Origin: Tipula vernalis
Lineage: Eukaryota > Arthropoda > Insecta > Diptera > Tipulidae
Direction: 5' to 3'
Assembly (NCBI GenBank): GCA_958295665.1
Contig: OY282558.1
Location: forward strand, 316,296,092 to 316,360,091
DNA: 64,000 nt
In this document: positions 32,770 to 42,267 of the stretch, piece after piece
Layout: every line of letters begins with the position of its first letter
Position numbering within the stretch: position 1 is the stretch's first letter
Translations under genes and position numbers: made by a program
Notes under the pieces: generated by a model
What the model saw: the letters and a program-made list of their open reading frames with translations, nothing else
What the model was told of the DNA's origin: nothing
The model's database searches: none

Positions 32770-32872
32770 AAAATAAAAATCCTTTAAGCGTAGAAAGTGT
32801 AGAAACGGCTAAGTAACTTCGATTTTGTATAACTATATTTCCCGCTACTGAAAAGAAGCCTTTGATATATGG
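32770..32872 (-). pseudogene. hAT transposase C-terminal (dimerisation) fragment
   Basis: On the minus strand the segment reads YIKGFFSVAGNIVIQNRSYL followed by a LKGFLFFK-like helix. This corresponds to the (S)ERLFSxAGxIxxxxRxxL...FLK block at the C-terminus of hAT transposases. Upstream coding sequence is not recognisable, so only this remnant survives. Its position between the hAT TIRs supports the family assignment of the enclosing element. Certainly non-functional. Confidence 0.68.
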
Positions 32873-33280
32873 TTTATTATAGTAAGAATTCCTTCGTGAA
32901 TATTATTCAAAATTTAGATTCGCTTATCTCCTTGCTCGACGTTTAAACCTTCGGAGGGGTAACCCTAAACTTCGTTAGGTTTTATGGTTCCTTATGATAT
33001 AAGACAACACTGTAGCTCATTAAATCCAGTTGTTTCTTCAAGTTCTACGTCGAACTTCTCTCTCAATTCCAACTCAATTTCAATTCAAACCCTACTCAAT
33101 ATCATACCATAATAGCATACTTACCGTCGTACCATCATTACCTTTAACAATCATTCCAACAATTAACTTCCATCGAATATTATTCCACTGTACCATCGTC
33201 ACACTATACCATTAATACATCCTACAGTCATACTATCGTACCATAGTGACGTCGCAGCATCCAACCATCACATCATGTAC

Positions 33281-33336
33281 AGACATCCAGACATCCAGAC
33301 CTCCAGACATCGAGGCATCCACACATCGAGATATCC
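33281..33336 (+). repeat. 8-bp minisatellite (agacatcc)7
   Basis: Seven consecutive 8-bp units: agacatcc twice, then agacctcc, agacatcg, aggcatcc, acacatcg and agatatcc. The 200 bp to the left are a looser accatc/catacc-rich field that may be its degenerate extension. It lies inside the hAT element. Confidence 0.88.
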
Positions 33337-33836
33337 ATAACATCTGGACGGCCTTTTTTTTTTTTTTTTGCTTTTTTAGACCCAGGAACTTTGAAAACGT
33401 CGAGAAAAGTGGTTTTGGACCAACCAAATTTTTGGACATTTTTGACAGGATTTCAATACTTTGGTCTTTTTAGATTAAAGTAATAGTAGCTTTAGCTGTT
33501 ATTAGTGTCGCCTTTCTTTGCTTAGTTCTTGTAGCGCTAGCATAAGTGATTCAAGGCTAAGCGAGATTTCCATTAATAATTCTAGATATTTGTCGATACT
33601 TTTCTCGGCGTCTAATTCACCTATGTGATTTATAGAGCTCTGATATTGGATAAATAAATTGATATTGAATGATAAATTGGAAATAAATAATAGAAAGTTT
33701 GCTGCTTTCTAATGAATCTTTTCGCGATACCCGAAGCAATTACCCGGGTATTCGGGTTGTTAAAAATTTCGGAAGTTACCCGGGTACCCAGGTACCCGGG
33801 TACCCGATACCCGAGAATACGAGCCCTAGCTGGCCC

Positions 33837-36800
33837 ATCTAAATATAAAGAGATTGACGGATTTAATTTGGTGTCTATCGAACGTCTCAAATTGATTATT
33901 AAATGAGCTTCGATTCAATAGCTGCATATTGTATATAATACACCGTATATATTACAACTAAATATGATATATGCAGTACGAAAACCCAAGTATATATTCT
34001 GCAGTTATCTAACGAACAATATCAATTTTGCCCATCGTTCTAAATTTCAATATTATACAAAATATTTTTTCACGTCAAAATTTGTATTTTATGTTTACAT
34101 TTTCCTTTCTTGCGTTTTTTTTTTGTAGGTTATTGTTGTTGTATATTTTTCGTAGAACTCGTCCCGTCATCTAATTGTATTTATCCATTTCTATAATCTG
34201 TAACACCCTAACCATGAAACTAAAAATAAATTGTATAAAAACGATAATAACAATAATAACAATCTAACCACCAGCTTTCAAAGTTTTGTTGTTTTCCTCT
34301 TATATACAAAGTATGTATATAGACACAAACAACAATACAGAGAAAACACCCACACTCTGCGATCAACAACATAGTGAAAAAAAGTAAACCATGGAAAAAC
34401 AAAACAAAACAAAAAATACTGAAAGCTTGTTTTCTTCTTTTACTTGTTTTGTTTTTCTATAGATATATGTATATAGATATACCTATACATAAATAAATTA
34501 TTGATTAATGGTGTTTTGTTTTAGATTTTCCTTATTTTTCTTCTTTTTTTGCTTCTGTTTGTTTTTGTTTTGATGGATTTTCATTTTTTCCTTTCCTTAT
34601 ACACTTTGTTTAAACACAACAAAAAAGGAATTTTTTCTTTATTTTATTTTAATTCATTCTGTTTTCGAATTTGGAAATGACAACAAAAAATAGCAAGAAC
34701 AAAAAAAAAAGGTTTTTCTTCATTTTCCTTTTTGTTTATTACAATATAATGTGAATGACACACAAACAAATAGAATTAAAGGAAAATCATTCGAGTAAGA
34801 AAACGAAAACAAAATGTCAAAAAAGTTTTTCTTTTTTTTTGTTTTGTTTATTATTAGAAAAATATTGAGAAATTGAGAAGAAAAGATGATGTAAGGAGAA
34901 AAATATGAAAAAGGGAAACTGGAAAATTGTCTGTTTTGAAGTGACATAGATAATTTAATTTTTTTTTTATGAGAGTGTATATGTATATACATATAGATAT
35001 ATACACATATATAAGATAGTTAGAGACGTGAAACACACACACATACCGATATCAAATGAAATTTCCTGAAAATTCCAATTCAATCAAATTATTGTAAAAT
35101 AAAATTTCCTTCCAATTTTCTTTTTTTTTTATATGTCTGACAATGTCTTTCTCTCTATTTTTGACGGTGATTTATTTCTCAACGGTTATTAGACTATACA
35201 TTCAGAAATACACAAAATGTGGAAAGAAACAAAAAAGGAAAAAAAAAAATTGGAAGAGTAAAGAAAAATCCAACAACAATGAAAAATAAAAAAAAAATTC
35301 TTGAAGTATGAGAGGAAAACAAAGTACAAGTATGACTGAAAGATGGGGAGGTGTCATGCTTTTTAATTTTTTTCGTTTGTTGTTAGAAGAATAAAAAAAA
35401 ACTCTAAAGTTGAAGGGTAAAATGTAAACTGGAAGAGAAAATTGTATAAAGGAAATTGAAGTGAAACGGGAAGTAAAATGAAGAAAAACAAAAACACGAG
35501 GATGATTATTATTATTATTATTACAATGATTACGATAATGTACGAAACAAAATAAGGATAAGGAATATATTGTCTGGATTATAAGTACCGACAAGACATT
35601 TATCTTCTCTCGTTTCTGATTGTTTCTTATGGGTATATAGTTTTGCTTGAATTTTTCATCAAATTTTTTGCGTTTTTTTTGTTGTAGTATTTTATTTCCT
35701 TTTGACTTTTTTTTTGTGTTGTACATTAACAAGAAAATAATTGTTGTAAACCGCATCGTTGTTGTCGTTTTAAATGAAACAAATAAATACAAAAAGAACA
35801 AAAAAAAAAAGAACGAAATAAGAAGAAATAATAAAGCAACAAAAACTAACAAACGACAATTTATACTTTATTCAATTAAGTCAAGGTCATCACGACAATT
35901 CTGTATAAATATTATGTACAGTGGTGAATTTTGGTCTCGTTTCTTTTCTTAAGCTCATAATATTAAACTGTCGGGAATTCTGTCTATTAATTGAATATAA
36001 TTTGAACGGAAACTAAAGTGAATTTGAATAGTGCACAAATTTAATTCATAAAATTTGTTTAGTGACAATTAAATTTGACATCTATGACCTTGTAGTGCGG
36101 AGTTTATGAGCCAGACGATTGAGTACTGCAAATGGTTCAAGATTGAATTTGGATGAAAATTGTAATTCGAATTGATTCAATTTAAGTTTAAGTGAAATAT
36201 CAAAAATATCGAATTTATAGCTTAAATCTTCTTAACACAAATATCTATACTTGTAAAGTATTCTTCTCAAGATTGCAAAATTTAAAACATTTTCATAAAG
36301 TTTGAAAATTAAAATTTTTTCAAAGCTTAAATTCGAGAGACCATACGAATAAAAAAAAGTATCAATTTAAAACAACAAATATTTCATTAAAATTAGCATT
36401 TAATATTTTGCTAATTTGAATGAATTATTTGTGGATCTTGAAATAGCAAAAAACTGAATGGTACAGTGCTAATTTATCGAAAGTGGGATTTATTATTTTT
36501 GGCAACTCATACGACTGCCCGATATTTTAAAAATTTATCTAATTAATTAAAATGGCTTTTAAAAATCGCTTATTCCCATAGAAGTGTAGTAGTTTTAAAT
36601 TGTGCTCCAATTTTTTGAGGTAGGTATTAAACTTTAACAATATTATCCCAGTAACTAATTGTTCGCGGGTGCACGAGTTTATGAGCCATCAGCAACTTGT
36701 ATGTTATGATTAGTCTCGGTTTGTAATACTGTTTGTATATGTATGTAGAAGTAAATTTACTTTTTTTAGTGCCATTTATTAAATAATTGGACCATCGTTA

Positions 36801-37655
36801 AAAAAATGTATTTGCTTTCAAACAATGGATCCGGCATTTATTGGATAACTCTTTAACTCCGACAGTTTTGTTATTCGTTCATAAATCCAAATCTTTACAG
36901 CAACTACTAGCAGTTTGCCTAGTGTCGAATTTAATTTACAAATATTTTGATAATCTCAGTCTTCTCCTATATTTCGACATTAAGGACTTTTACAATTTCA
37001 CTGTTTGATGCTACAGGATTGCTCTATTCTCACCTGTTCGTGTAAATGTTAATATAATTTGCCTTAGTTCCTTGGAACACTCTGTTTTCTAATTCATTCT
37101 TTGATTTCATGATTTTGAATGTGTTTGTTGCAGGTAGCAGAATTAAACTACTGGAAGCTGTTGATGTTATAGCCCGTCGCTGGCAGAAAGTGATTTATTA
37201 CCAAACTTTCTAGTTACTGAAACTCGCCGTAAATTAACTCTCATATTTGTTTTAAGATTCACCTGTTGGTCCTGTTGCTAAATTTGTGGCTATTTTTGAC
37301 ATTCAATTCACATCTCATTTAGTATTTTATACGGATAAATGTGACATCATCATTATTAGATTTTCTGTACTTAACGTAAATGTGAACATTAAACATTTTG
37401 GGAAGTATTACAAAATGTTTCACTACCTACGTGGTGCGTGAGTTTTGCCAATTCAGTTTTTTTGTCTCTTACTTTAACGTTTTTCTGGTGTCTCACATAG
37501 TCCGTGGACCATTTTACTTCTGACAATGTCAAAAGAATCGGTATCAGTGCTTCACCGAAAATAAATTGTGTTCCAATTTGAGAAAACACATAAATTATTT
37601 TATAAGTATCTACATTTTTATTTCAAATAATAGTACAAAGGTTCCGATTTAATAA
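33837..37655. other. Low-complexity AT-rich interval, no supported gene
   Basis: Between about 34.1 and 36.0 kb the sequence is dominated by A-rich or T-rich runs, aacaaaac repeats, ATT triplets (about 35505-35522) and tatatacatatg tracts. A 216-codon minus-strand frame (35852-35202) is almost entirely Phe/Leu/Ile/Lys/Asn and arises from poly-A/T, so I do not call it a gene. From 36.0 to 37.6 kb there is ordinary AT-rich DNA; upstream Gypsy gag/protease could have decayed here but was not recognised. Confidence 0.5.
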
Positions 37656-37659
37656 TGGA

Positions 37660-38735
37660 AAATAACGTCTTGTAAGTGATCTCCTGTTGCTGTACGGCAA
37701 GCTATCATTCTTATACCAACATTTTTGATGACATTCTGGCAAAGGTTAATGAATACAGTTTTCACTAGACTTAATGCTATTAAATGCTTCGTTAACTTGG
37801 ACGATATATGGATTTATTGTATAAACATTTTGAACACAACAAACAATTAGCCGATCTATTTAAATCCATCAGAAACAATAATCTGAAATTAAATAATTCC
37901 AAATGCGACATTCTTCTAAAGGAACTAATCTATCTCGGACATATTATTTCTGTTAGTGGCATAAAACTATATCGATTGAACGTAACTGTTATTCAAGACT
38001 ATCCAATTCCAAGAAATACGAGATCAATAAAATCTTTTTTTAGGAATAGCTGGGACGGGACTATCGTAAATTTATCCCAAATTTGGTCGGTATTTTGCTA
38101 TGAATTGTTTTATTTAGGTCCTGCTTTCTCAGTATGTGTATAATGATGTTGATCGACCCATTCGCCTATACTACCCAAGTGTTGCCAAAAATTATCCATT
38201 CAATTAAGCTAGACGAGTAGCAGTACAAAATAATCTATAAGCCTAGATCAAAAATTGTAATGTTGATGCTTTAAGTCGGAACGTTCCAGAATGCCGAGCA
38301 ACTGCAATACCTAACCTGTTAAGACATTAGACAAAACATATTACTCCAACCGATTGTCATCAAGGCATAGTTCGATCTTTTAACCTAATGAAACAATAAT
38401 ATTATTTCCAGGAAATGTCAAAAAAATTGAGATATTCATCAAATTTTGTGATACCTCCAAAAAAATTAACATTACTTGCTTACTAACTAATTCAAGAGAC
38501 AGAACCGGTTGCTCGAGCTTCTGTGCGAAAAGCATGATTTGTTCGTTTGGTTTGCCTAACTCAATAGTAACAGACCAGTGGTCCAATTTCATGTCTGATT
38601 TATTTATAAAAGTTTGTAAGCTTCTGAAAATTGAGAAATTCAAAGCAACTGCTTATCATTCACAAACTAACGGAGCGTGTGCAATGTCAAATCGATTAAT
38701 CGACCATGCTCTACTTAGCATTGAGACTTTTCAAA
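37660..38735 (+). pseudogene. Gypsy-type LTR retrotransposon pol relic (RT, RNase H, integrase)
   Basis: On the plus strand: WQRLMNTVFTRLNAIKCF followed by NLDDIWIY, which is the RT catalytic YLDD(I) block with Asn for Tyr. After a frameshift near 37805 comes the block 37808-38143 with NLKLNNSKCDILLKELIYLG and HIISVSGIK, the RT thumb. NVDALSRNVPE at about 38252 marks the RNase H end (V(A)DALSR). Then the integrase core has FGLPNSIVTDQWSNFMSDLF with a catalytic Asp, and TAYHSQTNGACAMSNRLI, where the usual catalytic Glu (NGALERS) is replaced. Large deletions remove most of RNase H and the zinc-binding domain. No LTRs, PBS or PPT were found. Past 38735 the frame runs into unrelated sequence. Confidence 0.85.
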
Positions 38736-39655
38736 AATTTTCAGAATTTTTCAAAACTATCTATTCGAGTTTCTCGATATTAACCGAAATTTGCAATGAC
38801 GCAGAATTAGTGATAAATCGAGATTTTCGATATTTCAAGATATTTTTCGAGGTATTTAGGCGTATTCGAGATTTCAATGGCGTTGAATGTTTATACATAC
38901 ACGTTTAACTTTTGAAATTTAGCATTATTCGTGTTTAGCTTGGAGGTTTGGACTGAATTCAAAATATCGATGATTTATTGAATTTGACATAGAAATTACA
39001 TAATCGAAATTGGGGATTTTCGGATTTGCATAGCATTTAATTGCTTGGCAACAGAGAGTATTCGTATCTCACATCGTTAAGTTAAATTTTGAGCATGTTC
39101 AGTTACTTAGATGACATTTTGCGAGAATGATTATGGATTACTCTAGATATTACTACGAATTTTAATTTTATTTATTTTTCGAGGTAAAGTACTCATTCAT
39201 AATACTCGCATGATGTTGCAATAATTTCGAACATCGTCAACAATTTTGAATAATCAGCGGTTATCATGTACGTATGAGCAAATATAGTACTCTTCACATA
39301 ACAAGTGAAATTAATTCAATTAAAGATAAAGTGAATGAAACGAGAGTCAATTCAATAGAACTTGGCAAAGTTCGCAAAAAATAAACAGAAATTAAATAAA
39401 ACTATGCAGCGGTGGTTGGAAACGATTTAGATCAGTGTGTTGTAATTGTAAAACCAAAAAAATTAGTTCAGCTTAATGATTTGACCAGGGCCAATTTGAA
39501 AAAATCCATTGACCCAAGTCATGTGAAATTTTATAGTATACACAACATATCAATTGGTGGAATTTTGTTTAAATGCCAGGATAAAGCAAATAGTGAATAA
39601 TTTTAATGTTAATAATGAGATAATATAGAATAATGTTAATAATGTTATTTAATGA
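38736..39655. other. AT-rich interval with TTCGAGATATTT repeats
   Basis: Short imperfect repeats of tcgagattt/cgatatttc occur at about 38770-38870. A 62-codon plus-strand frame at 39412-39600 has no known motif. No gene supported. Confidence 0.4.
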
Positions 39656-39665
39656 GCAAAAATGT

Positions 39666-39768
39666 TCGGCTCCTGCTCCGGCTCTGACTCCAGAAATTTA
39701 TAAACTTATTAACGACTCCGGCTCCAGCTCCAGCTCCGGCTACAGCTCCAACTCTGACTCCAGCTCCT
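39666..39768. repeat. GGCTCC/GACTCC-rich GC island, copy 1
   Basis: Repeated hexamer-like units ggctcc, agctcc and gactcc form a GC-rich island in AT-rich DNA. They are split by an AT segment (agaaatttataaacttatta). The same architecture, in the same orientation, recurs at 40939-41050. Confidence 0.8.
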
Positions 39769-39844
39769 CTCTTCGCGTAAAGCAAATTCGGTTTTAATTT
39801 TCGTGAAACGCTGTTATTTATGTGCTGAAAAACTGTGGATATTT

Positions 39845-39960
39845 GGCAAGCAGGCAGTAGCTGAGCGATAGCGTCTCGGTGTTAATTTACAAAGACCGTC
39901 GGCTCAATCCCAAGGCGGCGCTTTAACTGGGAGGGTTTCTATTGATTTATTACCGATTGC
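39845..39960 (+). ncRNA. tRNA-like SINE head / tRNA-derived pseudogene
   Basis: A candidate internal pol III promoter is visible. The A box TAGCTGAGCGA at 39858-39868 fits TRGYNNANNNG at 10 of 11 positions. The B box GGCTCAATCCC at 39901-39911 fits GGTTCRANNCC at 10 of 11. They are 43 bp apart, which is tRNA-like. The block is locally GC-richer, and the order GCAG-TAGCTGAGCGATAGCGT is typical of SINE heads. No cloverleaf or acceptor stem could be closed, so it is not a functional tRNA. The 3' limit is uncertain. Confidence 0.58.
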
Positions 39961-40340
39961 AACGTCACATGTTCAAAATTTGTCAGATTCAGTGAGTCCC
40001 TGTTAATTCTTCTTGATGTTTTTCTTTTCAGTTTTTTGTTTGGTTTAACATTAGTAATTTTCCGTGAAATGTAATGACAAAATACTTAATTAGATTTGCG
40101 CGCTTAACAACCCAAATTTCTTGACTTCTCGACTTTCGAGAGTTAAGCCCGGTACGCTGCTGAAGTGAAATGAAATTTCTCATATAAAAATGACACAAGC
40201 GAAAACGAAAATAAAAATTTCACCGCTGAACTTCATTTTGTGGTGCGCAGTTTAGCTAGCGAAATGGGAGTTTTCATATCAGAATACAGATGTCTCTATT
40301 TTAACTCTATACGTTTTTCACTTCATTTTTATCTTACTGG

Positions 40341-40588
40341 GGCCCTATTCTCGAATTCCACATCCATTTTTCACATGCGGATATCTGTCAAAATTCATAA
40401 AAACGCTCGAAAATTTAAATTGCTGTATTCTTGAATTGCTATGGAATTTTTTCGGTACTAAGGGAATATTTTCGAATGGGTATAAGCAGGTGAAAAAAAT
40501 TCCCCATATACGAAAACGTCAATAATTACATAGATTTTAACAGATGTCCACATGTGGAAAATGGTTGGGGAATTCGAGAATAGGGGCC
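40341..40588. mobile_element. ~250-bp MITE with ~55-bp terminal inverted repeats
   Basis: The left end ggccctattctcgaattcca and, on the complement, the right end ggcccctattctcgaattcc are near-identical. Similarity continues inward through ccattttt/ccattttc, cacatg, ggatatctgt and aaaat to about 55 bp, with a few substitutions and one indel. The sequence ctgg directly flanks both ends (40337-40340 and 40589-40592) and may be a 4-bp target-site duplication. The interior (~140 bp) is AT-rich and non-coding. Superfamily not assigned. High arm identity suggests a fairly young insertion. Confidence 0.85.
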
Positions 40589-40938
40589 CTGGACGATAAA
40601 TGTGAAGATAAATTTTGACAAATTCATTTGAGTTTTTGTGTTTTGAGGATCGAAGTGAATTTTATTATATAAAATACGTTGTCAGAGACAACATGAAGTT
40701 GTACGCACTAAAATATTTACGAAACTCGTCAAACTAAATTTTCCCGTCAGATTTACCTTCCTATATTTTTGGAGACCAGTGAAAATGCCATTTCAATTGA
40801 ATAACGCACTAGGCTTTAAAAAAGACGAAGATTTTTCAAGAAGATTTTTCCCTAATTTCGGCTAGTCCGATTTTGAATTCCAATTTGAACTGCGCTAATG
40901 CATATATAAATAATTGGGCTACTTAAGCAAAAAAAATA

Positions 40939-41050
40939 TCCGGAGCCGGAGTCTGTATATTCCATAAGGTTCCGGCTCCGGCTCCTTTAAAAATACGAAA
41001 ATAAACATAAACTCCGCGACTCCGACTCCGGATCCGACTCCATAGCCCTG
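40939..41050. repeat. GGCTCC/GACTCC-rich GC island, copy 2
   Basis: Contains cggagccggagtctg, an AT gap, ttccggctccggctcc, an AT gap with aataaacataaactccg, then gactccgactccggatccg and ends catagccctg. It is a direct-orientation relative of the island at 39666-39768. On the complement it begins cagggctatggagtcgg, a form reminiscent of hAT terminal and subterminal repeats, but no matching opposite terminus was found. Confidence 0.75.
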
Positions 41051-42156
41051 ATTTATTACAATAATTTGCTTTTTATACATAAAGTAGTAAATAACAAAAC
41101 CCCAAAGTATCGTCAAAATAATTTATGTGAAAGAAATAGAGTTAGTAATACAGATACTAGAGATGGAGGAGATTTCAACGTGATGTTATATTTAAAAAGT
41201 TGTAACCAAAACTCGCTGTTCTCGAAACGTAGTATAATTTAGTACACAAAAAAAAATTAAGGTTGAATTAAAATCATGTATTAAAGAAAATTATCCGTAC
41301 ATTTAAAGTTAAATTGTTTTGTTAAAGTATTATTATTATTACTATAATTTGTTAAAGTAAATTTCATTACAAAAATTATATATTTTCAATGAGTTTAAGT
41401 ATATAAATTATGAAAGTTTATTTTATTTTTTTTGTTAATATTAAATGTTAAAAATATTGTCCATGCTAAATAAACATATAAAAAAATAACGGGCGAGTTC
41501 ACGCTCCACTCGAAAAAGAATTATCTGAAAACCTTTAATAATTTCAAGCCTTTTGTATGGGCCTGAGAGACCAATGAAGATAGATGGCTGCTGTTCGCTC
41601 ATTATTTAAATTACCTTACATTTTTGGTTTAAAAATTCAATAAGTTATTCTATTTTGGATTTGGAGTATGAACCTTACCGACATTAATTGTTTAATTAAA
41701 AATTGAAATATTTCAGTATAGCCATGTCTTGGAGAGCAAAGAACAGTTTTTTTTCTTTAAAACACACCAATGTTCATGCCCGACAATCTTATTGAAGAGT
41801 CCATATTTAGACTTTTGTGACAGGTCACGGAAAACCGGGTGAACATGAAAGAGGACGGTTCTATTAGACATATGCGCCATTTTGATTGTAAAGTAATAAC
41901 AGCTGGAAAGACGGTAGCATGTCTCTCTGCTGCTTCTTTCTTGCGCGCATCTTTAGAAAATGTCATTCGAATCTGTTTACCACTTTTATTATTTTTGTTA
42001 TAAACCCCGCATAACCAAATTCAGACACCAGCACGAGCAATACTAAACATAGCATACCGATTAAACAATTTCAATTTTCTTATTTTCTTTATAAGAAATC
42101 AATGTTTTATTTGCTATTTTCACAGCTCGCTAAAGGCAGATTCACCTACAATTAAA
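41051..42156. other. Unassigned, one protein-like short frame
   Basis: At 41966-41757 (minus) a 69-codon frame with balanced composition (KKEAAERHATVFPAVITLQS) stands out from the AT-rich background. The same stretch is also open in another frame for part of its length. I cannot assign it; the remainder is AT-rich. Confidence 0.35.
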
Positions 42157-42267
42157 TTGCGCAATATAATTGTGTGACGTCAGAACATTGCACAATATAC
42201 TCAAATTTTATTCAAGATTTTTGAATTTTATTGTGTAATATTGACGTCACACAATTATATTGCGCAA
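42157..42267. mobile_element. 111-bp fold-back element with perfect 26-bp arms
   Basis: The arm starting ttgcgcaatataattgtgtg (42157-42182) is exactly complementary to 42242-42267. Inside, imperfect pairing continues (acattgcacaata with tattgtgtaata; caaattttattca with tgaattttattg), so almost the whole unit forms one hairpin. Each arm includes the palindromic tgacgtca core (a CRE-like octamer) and ttgcgcaa. No coding capacity. It is a small MITE or fold-back element, or an extruding cruciform. Confidence 0.85.

Larger units (their letters stand above)
31705..33836. mobile_element. hAT-type transposon with an 8-bp target-site duplication
   Basis: An exact 8-bp direct repeat, gctggccc, occurs at 31705-31712 and 33829-33836. 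Immediately inside are terminal inverted repeats: tggggcttgta on the left and, on the complement of the right end, tagggctcgta (9 of 11 identical). Subterminal repeats of tacccg/acccgggt lie at 31741-31800 and 33735-33815. An 8-bp duplication and short TIRs are the hAT hallmark, and a hAT C-terminal coding trace lies inside. The element spans 2116 bp (31713-33828), of which about 790 bp is a later retroelement insertion, so the original copy was about 1.33 kb, an internally deleted hAT. Confidence 0.85.

Noticed and set aside
35202..35852. 216-codon minus-strand open frame, the longest in the window
   Set aside because: Its protein is nearly all Phe, Leu, Ile, Lys and Asn from A/T homopolymers and aacaaa repeats. 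It has no motif, and the opposite strand is equally open.
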